A program made the position numbers and the translations under genes. From Vibrio sp. HB236076 (lineage in GTDB: Bacteria > Pseudomonadota > Gammaproteobacteria > Enterobacterales > Vibrionaceae), in contig NZ_CP162601.1 of NCBI RefSeq assembly GCF_040957575.1, positions 1,178,001 to 1,242,000 of the forward strand: a stretch of DNA of 64,000 nucleotides, read 5' to 3'. Numbering within the stretch: the stretch's first letter is position 1; each line of letters opens with the position of its first letter. Positions 1 to 8,588 of the stretch are shown here, one piece after another. A model generated the notes under the pieces. It did no database searches. It was given only the letters and a program-made list of their open reading frames with translations, and was not told where the DNA came from.

Positions 1-34
1 GGCAGGTGAAAAATGGATTATGGCTTGCGAACAC

Positions 35-78
35 AAAAGGGTACAGGTACAGTTTTTCCTACAAAAAAGAGTACAGGT
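35..78 (+). promoter_or_regulatory. Tandem direct repeats upstream of the MocR regulator, candidate operator
   Basis: Two copies of AAAAGRGTACAGGT lie at 35-48 and 65-78, exactly 30 bp apart (about three helical turns), just before the likely GTG start at 92. MocR/GntR-type regulators often bind direct repeats next to their own gene, so these may be autoregulatory sites that also control a gene to the left of the window. The repeat is seen directly; the binding role is inferred. Confidence 0.55.
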
Positions 79-91
79 GAAGGGTGGGGCG

Positions 92-1498
92 GTGAGTTTA
101 TACCAAGAATTAGCAGGACAGTTTATTTCAGAAATAGAACAGGGTGCACGTTATGTTGGCAGTAAAATGCCTTCCTTGAGACAGTTGGCTAAGCAGCAAG
201 GGATCAGTATGACGACGGCGCTTAACTGTTATCAAGAGCTTGAATCAAGAGGTTGGATCGAGGCACGTCCGAAGACCGGCTACTTTGTTTCCTCACGACA
301 TATCGATAGCAATACCCCTGAGTGGGCACATTTTACCAGTATTGTCACTCAGGTGGACTTGTCGTCCCATCAACAAAGCCCTAACGCCTCCGGACCGTTG
401 GGCATGGCGAATATGCCCAACGATGCGCTTTCTGTGACGGAGTTAGAGCGCAGTTTTCGGCGCAGTATCAAACGCATGGGCGAGCGGATCAATGATTATC
501 CAGAGCCACAGGGCGATCTCGGTCTTCGCCAGTCTCTCGCCGCTCACTTTTCTTCCTCTGGGCTTGTGGTGGCACCACAAGATTGGGTGGTGACATCGGG
601 GTGTATGATGGCAATAAAAATGGCGTTAATGGCTTTGACGAAACCCGGGGATACCGTTGCGATCAGTTCACCTTGCTACAATGGTATTTTGGCCTTGCTC
701 GGTCAGTTGGAAAGAAACATTATCGAGATCCCTTCATTAGATGAGGGTATTGACCTAAGACAGCTTGAGCATCATTTTCAGTTGGGGGAAGTAAAAGCCG
801 CGGTTTTTTGTACCACGCATATGAACCCACAAGGGATAACAATGTCACCGGCTCAAAAACAAAGGTTGGCACGACTTGCCAATCAGTACCGGATTCCAGT
901 CATTGAAGATGATGTTTACGCAGAGCTATCCCATGGCGGGCCGATGCCATTACCAGCTAAGTACTATGACCGTGATGGTTATATTATTTGGTGTGGCTCG
1001 ATCACGAAAAGCGTTTCGCCAAGCTATCGGCTTGGCTGGTGTGTTCCTGGCCGTTTCCTCGATAGGTTTTGCGAGCAGTTTGTCAGTGGTACTGACGGCG
1101 TTGCTTTGCCGATCCAGTTAGCCATCCGTGATTTTATCGATAGCGGTCAGTACAGCAAGCACCTTAAGCGCCGTCAGCATTGCTTAGTGCAATTGAAAGA
1201 GGCTTACCTTAGCTATTTGCGCACACATCTTCCAGCGAGTGTTAATATTAGCCAGCCTTTGGGTGGGATGGTGTTGTGGCTGCAAATTCCGGGGTTAGAT
1301 GCAGAGAAACTCGATAGGCTTTTGAATCAGCATGCATTGGATATCAGAGGAGGAAGACTATTTAGTACACTTGATTTATATATTAATTGCGTTCGGGTTA
1401 ACTTTGGCTATGAACTAACCCCAAAGTGTAAGCGGGATTTAGTGAATTTAGTGGATGCGATCAATTCTTCTATTGAGCCAATGGCAATGGACGTTTAG
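92..1498 (+). CDS. MocR-family (GntR HTH + aminotransferase-like) transcriptional regulator
   Basis: This is a PLP-dependent regulator in which a GntR-type winged helix is fused to a fold-type-I aminotransferase domain. The first 70 residues hold the winged helix (SLRQLAKQQGISMTTALNCY, then RGWIEARPKTGYFV). The remainder is aminotransferase-like and includes the PLP-lysine segment GSITKSVSPSYRLGW. The reading frame is open from base 20, but the residues before 92 are encoded by the tandem AAAAGRGTACAGGT repeats. A purine-rich AGGGTGGGG lies just before GTG 92, and proteins of this family usually begin near SLYQ, so 92 was chosen (468 aa). The ligand is unknown. Many MocR proteins sense PLP or amino-acid-derived effectors and regulate a neighbouring gene. 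Whether the target is left of the window or the amidase/TRAP genes to the right cannot be told. Confidence 0.85.
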   Translation: MSLYQELAGQFISEIEQGARYVGSKMPSLRQLAKQQGISMTTALNCYQELESRGWIEARPKTGYFVSSRHIDSNTPEWAHFTSIVTQVDLSSHQQSPNASGPLGMANMPNDALSVTELERSFRRSIKRMGERINDYPEPQGDLGLRQSLAAHFSSSGLVVAPQDWVVTSGCMMAIKMALMALTKPGDTVAISSPCYNGILALLGQLERNIIEIPSLDEGIDLRQLEHHFQLGEVKAAVFCTTHMNPQGITMSPAQKQRLARLANQYRIPVIEDDVYAELSHGGPMPLPAKYYDRDGYIIWCGSITKSVSPSYRLGWCVPGRFLDRFCEQFVSGTDGVALPIQLAIRDFIDSGQYSKHLKRRQHCLVQLKEAYLSYLRTHLPASVNISQPLGGMVLWLQIPGLDAEKLDRLLNQHALDIRGGRLFSTLDLYINCVRVNFGYELTPKCKRDLVNLVDAINSSIEPMAMDV

Positions 1499-1558
1499 TT
1501 TATAGGACAAGCGACGATTAAACGGAAGCGATATCCTAAGAATAGGAAAGGAAACTTG

Positions 1559-2410
1559 ATGACCAACGAAGACTTTACTTCAGAAAATTTCAAAGCCAAC
1601 CTTAAATTGGCCGTTAGCTATTACCCTTCTATTTCAGAAATGTGTCGTAAATTAGGGATCAATCGACAACAATTTATGAAATATTTGTCTGGTCGTTCAT
1701 TTCCCACGCGATATAACTTGCGTCGTATTTGTGATTTTTTTGGTGTCGATGAGTATGAGATTTTAATGCCTCATGATCAATTCGGAAATATCATCCGTTT
1801 ACGTCCCACTCATACTCGCGATGATCTGCAAGTGCCTCCTGGTGTTGCTTCGGTAATTAAAGAAACGCAACGACATCGAAACACGTTAACCAAAATGCAC
1901 GGTTATTATTACGAATATTATTTGTCATTTACTACACCTGGCCATATATTGCGTGCTTTGACTTATGTCTATGGTTGGAAAGATTTTACTATGTACAAAC
2001 GTATTGAAAGGCTTAACCACATAGATCAAAAAGGTCGCCCTGATGTTCATAAGTATTCAGGGGGAATTTCTTTGGTCGGGGACAGAGTTCATTTATTTGA
2101 TACGGAAACAATAACCGGTGCTGAATTGACTCAAAAAGTACTTTACCCTAATTATAGGAATCGGATTTCCATGTTATCGGGTTTAATTTTGGGCGTGTCT
2201 GCGGGTGATACTCATGAGCCATCAGCATCAAGGGTACTTTTAGAATACATAGGTCGTACGACACACGTCAAACAAGCCTTATCGCAATGTGGTTTGTTTC
2301 CGATTTCCTCGATGCAAATTTCTCGTTCTGTTGCCTTTCATTTGACGTCTGCTGGTGAATTTGAACAACCTCTAAGAGCAACGACCTTTGATGCAAATTT
2401 TCGTCTATAA
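1559..2410 (+). CDS. HTH (XRE-like) transcriptional regulator, unknown ligand
   Basis: The N-terminus holds a lambda-repressor/XRE-like helix-turn-helix: residues about 15-65 read SISEMCRKLGINRQQFMKYL and then RYNLRRICDFFGVDEYEIL. The remaining ~200 residues are not a family I recognise; they are rich in aromatic residues and may form an effector-binding or dimerisation domain. ATG 1559 was preferred over TTG 1556 because AGGAAAGGAA sits at a good ribosome-binding distance. The gene starts 60 bp after the MocR gene and lies directly upstream of the amidase and TRAP genes on the same strand, which makes it the nearest candidate regulator for them. The HTH assignment is solid; the target assignment is inferred from position. 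Confidence 0.75.
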   Translation: MTNEDFTSENFKANLKLAVSYYPSISEMCRKLGINRQQFMKYLSGRSFPTRYNLRRICDFFGVDEYEILMPHDQFGNIIRLRPTHTRDDLQVPPGVASVIKETQRHRNTLTKMHGYYYEYYLSFTTPGHILRALTYVYGWKDFTMYKRIERLNHIDQKGRPDVHKYSGGISLVGDRVHLFDTETITGAELTQKVLYPNYRNRISMLSGLILGVSAGDTHEPSASRVLLEYIGRTTHVKQALSQCGLFPISSMQISRSVAFHLTSAGEFEQPLRATTFDANFRL

Positions 2411-2531
2411 ATAGCCATAAAGACAACGATTGAACAGACATTTCTTTGGTTGATTTTGATTTGACCGTTCTGGCCTGGAGGGGGCTCACTGTGTAAGAAG
2501 TGACAGCTAGTTGCGACTGGTGTCCTTTGTT

Positions 2532-2547
2532 GCGTCAAGTAGCTTCA
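2532..2547 (+). promoter_or_regulatory. Shared 16-bp element, copy 1 (upstream of amidase)
   Basis: GCGTCAAGTAGCTTCA ends 77 nt before the amidase ATG. A copy with one mismatch ends 79 nt before the dctP ATG (4203-4218). The same sequence at nearly the same distance from two functionally linked genes suggests an operator or a shared promoter element. Confidence 0.5.
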
Positions 2548-2624
2548 TTATGTACATTCAATGCTAAATTGAGCTCTGATATTATTTCGTTTATCTGAAT
2601 ATTGGTTATTAGGGCTAGGCGAAC

Positions 2625-3974
2625 ATGTTGAATACAGAACCCTCGCTGTCGATTCAGACCAAAGCTTCTTTATTAGAAGAAACGGTCACTATTTGTATTG
2701 AAAAAATAAAAAAACAAAACACTAAATGGCATGCTATTGCAAAACTACTGGAACAAAATGCTGTAGATCAAGTTCAGCAGAAACAGAAAATATTTGCTGA
2801 AAGTGGTGAAATCGGCCCTTTGGCTGGACTTCCTATTGTTGTTAAGGAACTGGTCGATATTAAAGGATTAACGACAGAGTTTGGCTCATTTGAATACGCT
2901 CAAGGTCCCGCAAAGGCGAATGCACCGGTTATTGACCTGTTAGAACGGGCAGGGGCAATTGTGCTAGGCACTGCTCATATGGTCGAGTTTGCGATTGGTA
3001 GTTGGGGAACCAATCCTATGAAAGGAACGCCTTGGAACCCTGCCGATCCCAAAGTTCACCGAGTCGCAGGCGGTTCAAGTAGTGGATCTGCGGTTGCCGT
3101 TGCTGCCGATTTGGTGCCTGCCGCGATCGGTAGCGATACCGGGGGATCGATTCGTATACCTGCCAGCCTTTGTGGCGTCATTGGTTATAAGCCAACCTAT
3201 GGTTTAATCTCAAACCAAGCGGTGGCGCCATTGGGGCCAACTTTTGATACATTGGGCCCACTTACTCATACGGTTGAGCAAGCAAAAATACTGACAGAGG
3301 TTATGTCTGAACAGGATTTGTCACACGAACCGGTTCAGCTCAAAGGTTTAACTGTGGCGATAGTTAACCCAGGATTACTTGAACCGATTGATGAACAAAT
3401 CAAAACGGCCTATGATTTGGCTTTACAGCGCTTAGAAGACTGCGGTGCAACTATTTCAGAAATAAAATTGCCACTGAGCTTCACTGAGTTTCAAGCTTTA
3501 AATGGCGATATTGTCAGTTATGAAATTTATAATTTCTTAGGCCATATTGCCGATAGGCCGACTTCTAATATTGACCCTGATATTAGAAAAAGAGTGTTGG
3601 CGGGAAAAAAAGTGACCAAAGAAGATTATCGAAAGTTGTTAGATCAGCTAAGTCAAGTAAGAGAGACATTTTATCGTCAGTTTAGAAACTTTGATGTTTT
3701 AATTTTACCCGGAACACCAATTTGTGCGAAACGTCTATCGGAAGTAGACGAAAGTGAAATCCCGATGTCTCGATATACTCGTATAGCAAATTGTTTAGAT
3801 CTATGTGCCATTTCACTGCCACTCACTTTATCAAAAGAACTTTTGCCTATCGGATGGCAATTGTGCTCTTTAGCCCACCGTGATGACTTTTTATTATCGC
3901 TTGCTCAGACCATTTCAGTCGATGAAATATTAGGAGATAGACTTAGAGCATTAGCTAAGCGAAATACAGTGTAG
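2625..3974 (+). CDS. Amidase signature (AS) family amidohydrolase
   Basis: This is a 449-aa enzyme of the amidase signature family, which hydrolyses carboxamides to acid plus ammonia or amine with a Ser-cisSer-Lys triad. The signature is intact. Lys74 lies in GLPIVVKELVDI, the glycine/serine segment GGSSSGSA spans 149-156 with the likely cis-Ser at 151, and the nucleophile Ser175 lies in GSDTGGSIRIPA. The spacing of 24 residues between the two serines matches characterised members. There is no signal peptide, so it acts in the cytoplasm. It ends in a strong terminator before the TRAP operon, and both units carry the same upstream 16-bp element. It probably processes the compound imported by the TRAP system. 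The substrate cannot be deduced. It is not GatA by context, since there are no gatB/gatC neighbours. Confidence 0.9.
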   Translation: MLNTEPSLSIQTKASLLEETVTICIEKIKKQNTKWHAIAKLLEQNAVDQVQQKQKIFAESGEIGPLAGLPIVVKELVDIKGLTTEFGSFEYAQGPAKANAPVIDLLERAGAIVLGTAHMVEFAIGSWGTNPMKGTPWNPADPKVHRVAGGSSSGSAVAVAADLVPAAIGSDTGGSIRIPASLCGVIGYKPTYGLISNQAVAPLGPTFDTLGPLTHTVEQAKILTEVMSEQDLSHEPVQLKGLTVAIVNPGLLEPIDEQIKTAYDLALQRLEDCGATISEIKLPLSFTEFQALNGDIVSYEIYNFLGHIADRPTSNIDPDIRKRVLAGKKVTKEDYRKLLDQLSQVRETFYRQFRNFDVLILPGTPICAKRLSEVDESEIPMSRYTRIANCLDLCAISLPLTLSKELLPIGWQLCSLAHRDDFLLSLAQTISVDEILGDRLRALAKRNTV

Positions 3975-3997
3975 AAAAATAGATACTTTAAATATTG

Positions 3998-4034
3998 AAA
4001 GGATTGGTTGCTTGTAAACCAATCCTTTTTTTTT
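3998..4034 (+). terminator. Rho-independent terminator after the amidase
   Basis: AAGGATTGGTT (3999-4009) pairs with AACCAATCCTT (4017-4027) and is followed by an unbroken run of T to 4034. This separates the amidase transcript from the TRAP operon. The rest of the gap 4035-4297 holds the dctP promoter region and the second copy of the shared element. Confidence 0.9.
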
Positions 4035-4202
4035 GTGATTTTTATACTTAAACCGTGAAATATGCTCGATGAGAATTGTAAGCCATTAAAGCTCTCCTTA
4101 TTTTCAACTGGGTATGTGTGAGTGGGTATTGAGCTAGTGACTCATTTTTTGTCTTTGAAGGCAAAATAAGCGAACAGGTTGAATCTTTTTGTGTTCTTAT
4201 TA

Positions 4203-4218
4203 GCGTCAAGTAGCATCA
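4203..4218 (+). promoter_or_regulatory. Shared 16-bp element, copy 2 (upstream of dctP)
   Basis: GCGTCAAGTAGCATCA matches the copy at 2532-2547 at 15 of 16 positions and sits at nearly the same distance from its start codon. The likely binding protein is one of the two regulators at the left end of the window, which is an inference. Confidence 0.5.
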
Positions 4219-4297
4219 GTTTGGCTGGAGACGATTTTAGATCCCTTTGCTAGACTGAGTACGAAATCAGTTATCCAAATCAATTAAAGGAATAGTG

Positions 4298-5335
4298 ATG
4301 AAAAAAGTAATGAATGGACTTAGTTTGGTAACCCGAAGCATTAAAGGGGTGTCTTTGGGGTTAACTTGTGTAGCAGCAGTTGCGTGTTCTTCTGCAGTAA
4401 TGGCAGATAACTTGCGATTAAAATTTGCTGGCACATTACCCGTTGAGCATCAAGGCAGTAAAATCATGGAGCAAATAGCCGACGAAATCGAAGCTGCCGA
4501 TGTCGGTTTAAAAGTTTCTGTTTTTCCTGCTAACCAATTGGGCTCGGGCGAGGAATTATTAGAAGACGCGATCAGAGGTAATATCGATTTAGTGATGGGG
4601 TTCATCTATTCCCACAAAGACCCGACGTTTGAAATCAATTCTATGCCGTATCTAGTCAGTTCATGGGATGAGATGGAAAAAACGGTCCGTAACCCCGACT
4701 CTGCGTTTAACCAAATTATCAGTGAGCGTTTAACTAAGTTAGGTCTTCGTTTGATCGATAATAATCCAGAAGGCTTCTCAAACTTAGTCGCCCAAAAAAA
4801 GCCACAAAACGTTGCAGGTTTGGGTGATAAAGGGGTGAATATTCGTGTCTGGTCATCTAATGCAGTGAAGGACTCTATGGAGGCGATGGGATATAACACT
4901 ACGACAATGGCGTACGCTGAAATATTTGCTGCGGTTCAATCAGGTGTCGTTGACGGAGCTATTTGTTGTACCAAGCAATCCGCTCATGCCATTTTTGCTA
5001 AATCAGGCGTGGGTAAATACTTTGTCGATTACAATGCTTTCATGGAGCTGACGACATTTTATGGGTCACAAAAAACGTGGGACAAAATGAATGATGAGCA
5101 GAAAAAAGTCGTTCAGGCCGCTTTTGATAAGGCATCAGATGAGTACTTCAAATGGAATAAAGCCAATGATGAAAAATATGCAAAGGCACTAATAGAAGCT
5201 GGGTATGAAATTGTAACCCCAACTCCAGATGAGATTGCAATACTGAGTGAAAAAGTTCGTGCTACCGTTTGGCCAACTATGGCTGACGTTGTTGGTCAAG
5301 ATGTCATTGACCGCTTGCAAGCCGACCTAAAATAA
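4298..5335 (+). CDS. TRAP transporter solute-binding protein, DctP family
   Basis: This is the periplasmic binding protein of a tripartite ATP-independent transporter. An unusually long signal peptide (about 36 residues, ending near SSAVMA before DNLRLKF) precedes the mature DctP fold. Family features include SGEELLEDAIRGNIDLVMG, the ligand-binding arginine region NIRVWSS, and AEIFAAVQSGVVDGA. ATG 4298 was chosen because AAAGGA precedes it; the GTG one codon upstream is less likely. It is followed by genes for the small and large membrane subunits in the same order, with a 7-bp hairpin in the first gap. The DctP family mostly binds carboxylates or other anionic solutes. The adjacent amidase hints at an amide-bearing or N-acyl acid, which is inference only. 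Confidence 0.92.
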   Translation: MKKVMNGLSLVTRSIKGVSLGLTCVAAVACSSAVMADNLRLKFAGTLPVEHQGSKIMEQIADEIEAADVGLKVSVFPANQLGSGEELLEDAIRGNIDLVMGFIYSHKDPTFEINSMPYLVSSWDEMEKTVRNPDSAFNQIISERLTKLGLRLIDNNPEGFSNLVAQKKPQNVAGLGDKGVNIRVWSSNAVKDSMEAMGYNTTTMAYAEIFAAVQSGVVDGAICCTKQSAHAIFAKSGVGKYFVDYNAFMELTTFYGSQKTWDKMNDEQKKVVQAAFDKASDEYFKWNKANDEKYAKALIEAGYEIVTPTPDEIAILSEKVRATVWPTMADVVGQDVIDRLQADLK

Positions 5336-5343
5336 GGGGACAT

Positions 5344-5363
5344 TGGGCCTTTCTTAAGGCCCA
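5344..5363 (+). other. Intercistronic hairpin between dctP and dctQ
   Basis: TGGGCCT (5344-5350) pairs with AGGCCCA (5357-5363) around a 6-nt loop, with no T-run after it. Such hairpins after a binding-protein gene commonly protect the upstream message and give more binding protein than permease. That role is inferred here. Confidence 0.55.
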
Positions 5364-5390
5364 TTCCAAGGATAGAAAGGTGTACTCAGG

Positions 5391-5960
5391 ATGAAGGATC
5401 TCACAGAGTCTTTTTCTGGACGTAGTTTGAATGTGTTACGTCTTATTCGCCAGGTCATGAATGCCATTGTTATTGTTTCAGGTTGTATTATGGCACTGAC
5501 TTTTTTCTTTGTTGTTATTTTAAGATATGGATTTGACGCGGACTTATTTGCTTATGAAGAATGGTTAATGACCATTGCTTTTTGGATGTTTTTCATCGGT
5601 AGTGCCCTTGCTACTCATAATCGTTGCCATATTAATGCCGATATTCTTGGTATTGTTATGCGAAACCCTACCTACATATGGTATCGAACTCTTGTTGTCC
5701 AAATTATTGAATTGATGATTTTAGGATATCTTAGTTATTTGGGTATTGCGATGATTGTCGAGGAAATAATGGCTTATCCAATGTGGCAAAAATCCATCGC
5801 TCTGAAAATTCCCTTTATGGTACCAAGGCTAGGTATTGCCATTGGTTTTATTATGATGACCATCTATACCCTTCTTTATGTTTATCTACTGTTGAAACAT
5901 GGCCCTAGCAAAGTGTTGCTTTCTGAAGATATTCAGCAAGCAGAGAAAATGGTTAAATAG
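5391..5960 (+). CDS. TRAP transporter small membrane subunit, DctQ family
   Basis: This is the 189-aa four-helix subunit that couples the binding protein to the large permease. Hydrophobic segments fall at roughly residues 20-45, 58-78, 100-128 and 142-170. The second begins with WLMTIAFWMFFIGSALA, and ATHNRCHINADIL is the polar loop typical of DctQ. It lies 55 bp after dctP and 9 bp before dctM, so translation with dctM is probably coupled. Length and topology fit the family, and nothing is missing. Confidence 0.9.
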   Translation: MKDLTESFSGRSLNVLRLIRQVMNAIVIVSGCIMALTFFFVVILRYGFDADLFAYEEWLMTIAFWMFFIGSALATHNRCHINADILGIVMRNPTYIWYRTLVVQIIELMILGYLSYLGIAMIVEEIMAYPMWQKSIALKIPFMVPRLGIAIGFIMMTIYTLLYVYLLLKHGPSKVLLSEDIQQAEKMVK

Positions 5961-5969
5961 GAAGTCACC

Positions 5970-7259
5970 ATGATTATTTTTTCAAGTCTAATTCTATTGT
6001 GTGTTTTATTGCTTATTGGTGTTAGTGTTCCTTTGGCTTTTGGCGGTATCATGGTGTTACTGGCCAGTGTAGGTCAATTTGATGTGAGTGGTTATTTACC
6101 ATCTGGTCATTGGAAAATGAATTCGTTAGTTTTGCTGGCCATTCCGCTTTTTATTATTGCTGGTCAGATCATGGAAAAGGGTAAAATAGCCGCACCTTTG
6201 GTACATCTAGCTGAGCTTGCCGTAGGGCATATTCGTGGAGGCCTGTCGGTTGCTGCTGTTGTGGCCAGCGGTATTTTTGGCTCTATATCTGGCAGTGGCA
6301 GCGCGACGCTTACCTGTATTGGTGGTGTCATGATGCCGCACTTAAGAAAAGCCAAATACCCTGCAGGGCTCAGTGCAGCTTTAATCACAAATGCAAGCCC
6401 GCTTGGTATGCTCATACCGCCAAGTTCCTCACACATACTGTATGCTTGGGTTGCCCAGCAATCGGTGTTGAAATGTTTTTTGTCGACTTTGGTTCCAGGC
6501 GTCATCTTGATTGCTCTTTTGTGTATCGTCAATCAAGTGCAGTTGAGAAAATATAAAAACTTAGACCTCAATGAAAAACCGGAATATTTTAAATTTGAAT
6601 TTAAAAAGCGTTCTAAAAAAGCTTTTCCGGCTTTATTAATGCCACTGTTTATTTTGGGAGGTATTTATGGCGGGGTAATGACACCAACCGAAGCGGCAGG
6701 TTTTGCTGTAGTTTATTCGATTCCTGTGGCAATTTATGTATATCGGGGAATGACCTGGCAATCATTTCGTGAAACCATGCTGAGTGCTGGGATCACGGTT
6801 GGTGTTGTTATGTCCATGATTTTTATGGTGTTGATTGTCAGTAGATTTTTGATGTTTGAAGATATCCCAGGCATTGCAGAAGATTTCGTATATATGATTT
6901 CTGACAACCCGATAGTTATTCTGTTAATGATTAATGTGGTATTAATTTTGATTGGCATGATGATGGATGACATCAGTGGGCTGTTGTTAGCGACTCCGAT
7001 TCTTTTACCCATAGCTCAAAGCGCCGGCATGGATCCAATTCATTTTGCTGCAGTATTAGGCGTAAACCTAGGTATGGCAAACGTGACTCCTCCTACAGCT
7101 CCGAACTTGTATCTCGGTTCACGAGTAACAGAGACCCCGGTTGTTGAGATGTTAGGACCAACGATGATCTTCATTTTGTTTGCGTGGATGCCGACTTTAT
7201 TATTAACTACGTTTGTCCCTCAGTTGTCTTTATTTTTACCTGAGTTACTTTTAAGTTAA
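5970..7259 (+). CDS. TRAP transporter large permease, DctM family
   Basis: This is the 429-aa permease of the TRAP system, which drives solute uptake with an ion gradient (sodium in characterised members). About a dozen hydrophobic segments are present. Family motifs include GGLSVAAVVASGIFGSISGS, NASPLGMLIPPSS, MTPTEAAGFAVVY and NLGMANVTPPTAPNLYLG. It is the last gene of the dctP-Q-M operon and is followed by a terminator hairpin. Both halves of the inverted-repeat permease look complete, so the transporter should be functional. Confidence 0.93.
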   Translation: MIIFSSLILLCVLLLIGVSVPLAFGGIMVLLASVGQFDVSGYLPSGHWKMNSLVLLAIPLFIIAGQIMEKGKIAAPLVHLAELAVGHIRGGLSVAAVVASGIFGSISGSGSATLTCIGGVMMPHLRKAKYPAGLSAALITNASPLGMLIPPSSSHILYAWVAQQSVLKCFLSTLVPGVILIALLCIVNQVQLRKYKNLDLNEKPEYFKFEFKKRSKKAFPALLMPLFILGGIYGGVMTPTEAAGFAVVYSIPVAIYVYRGMTWQSFRETMLSAGITVGVVMSMIFMVLIVSRFLMFEDIPGIAEDFVYMISDNPIVILLMINVVLILIGMMMDDISGLLLATPILLPIAQSAGMDPIHFAAVLGVNLGMANVTPPTAPNLYLGSRVTETPVVEMLGPTMIFILFAWMPTLLLTTFVPQLSLFLPELLLS

Positions 7260-7264
7260 ATAGT

Positions 7265-7307
7265 ACACGTAGCAAATGAATTAATGGCTATTCTTGCTAC
7301 GTGTTTT
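7265..7307 (+). terminator. Terminator of the TRAP operon
   Basis: ACACGTAGCAA (7265-7275) is the exact complement of TTGCTACGTGT (7294-7304), followed by a short T-run. It closes the dctPQM transcript. The remaining bases to 7519 show no gene. Confidence 0.75.
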
Positions 7308-7519
7308 CCTATGAGCTTATAAGCAATTGTGGCAATAAAATCAATCAACACGCCTTCAATAAAAAATACTCACCTTTGGTCATTTTGCTAAACATGGGTA
7401 GTAAGAATGACCATGACTTTGGATTGTTGCTAGGGAATGTGCTCTTATTCCATCAAGGTTAACTATTGCTGGGCTTGGTTTTCCCAGGCCTAATTTGACC
7501 TATTTCACTTTTAATTTCC

Positions 7520-8467
7520 TCATGGCAATGACTTTTCATCTTGGCCATATTGAGTGGCAATACTTTTAATCGTTGCGGGTGTTGTCCCGCAACACCCGCC
7601 AACAATGCGAACGCCCAATGCTTGCCACTGTGCAATGTGCTCTTGGTAAGGTTTACTGTGTTGACACTGTTGCCAGGTTTTGGTGTCTGGATCGTAATGA
7701 TCGCCTAAATTACCATAGGCAATGAGCGCTTTTGACGTGTGATTTTTGATCTCGCCAAGCAGCGATGTAATGATTTCTGGGGCGGTGCAGTTAATGCCAA
7801 TCGCTTGGATACAATCATAGTGCTCTAGGGTTTGCACGCATTCAACAATCGATTGACCATTGCTTATTTGCGTTTTGTTTTTGGCGCTGAAGGTGATCCA
7901 GCACTTGGCGCCGATCGCTTGGACGATGTCGGCGATCACCTGAGCTTCTTCCAAGCAGGGAATGGTTTCCACGGCGAGGATATCGACCCCTTGTTGCCAC
8001 AAAATCTCGATTCTGTGACGGTGAAAGTCATGCAGTTGCTGCGCATTGATTTGATAATCGCCGCGGTATTCAGAGCCATCGGCGAGAAAAGCGCCATAAG
8101 GACCAATCGATGCCGCCACTAGTGGATAACGTCGGCCTGAGGCTTGTCCAGATTCTTGCCACCACTGTTTGCGCGCGGTGAGTAGGTGAGTCACTGAACT
8201 CTTTAGTAAGGCAATGGCTTGCTGCTCGTCAAGCCCCGCTTTGACAAAGCCTTCGACCGTTGCTTGGTAACTGACGCTTTCACCAATATCGGCCCCTGCA
8301 GCAAAGTAATCTTTGTGCAGTTGAACTATCTGCTCGGGTTGTTCTTTTAAGATTTTAGCCGTCCACAAGGGATGGTTGAGATCACAGCCCAAGGCTTCAA
8401 GGTGTGTGCCTGCGGCGCCATCGAGAACCAGCAGTGGCTGGGTTGCCAATCGTTGAGATAAGTCCAT
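7520..8467 (-). CDS. mmuM: Homocysteine S-methyltransferase
   Basis: This is a zinc-dependent methyltransferase that makes methionine from homocysteine, using S-methylmethionine (or SAM) as donor in characterised MmuM enzymes. The zinc ligands are present: Cys227 in GINCTAPE and Cys292-Cys293 in GGCCGTTP. The N-terminal LVLDGAAGTHLEALG is typical of the family. At 315 aa it is a stand-alone enzyme, not the first module of MetH. It is divergent from the GST gene across a 121-bp gap. No mmuP permease is adjacent. In marine bacteria this family may also use sulfonium compounds from algae, which would fit the setting but is not shown by the sequence. Confidence 0.88.
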   Translation of the reverse strand: MDLSQRLATQPLLVLDGAAGTHLEALGCDLNHPLWTAKILKEQPEQIVQLHKDYFAAGADIGESVSYQATVEGFVKAGLDEQQAIALLKSSVTHLLTARKQWWQESGQASGRRYPLVAASIGPYGAFLADGSEYRGDYQINAQQLHDFHRHRIEILWQQGVDILAVETIPCLEEAQVIADIVQAIGAKCWITFSAKNKTQISNGQSIVECVQTLEHYDCIQAIGINCTAPEIITSLLGEIKNHTSKALIAYGNLGDHYDPDTKTWQQCQHSKPYQEHIAQWQALGVRIVGGCCGTTPATIKSIATQYGQDEKSLP

Positions 8468-8588
8468 TTTTTTACTACCGAGTTGTACAGCTTAATTATC
8501 ACTTACAGCATCACATTATAGGTAAATTAAAGTGTGTATAGTAGTCAGTATACGAGTTTACTCATCACTGGAACTTCAGGAGTCAAGG

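Noticed and set aside
8468..8588. MetJ boxes or a SAM riboswitch upstream of mmuM
   Set aside because: No AGACGTCT-like tandem octamers and no conserved riboswitch helices could be found in this 121-bp gap.
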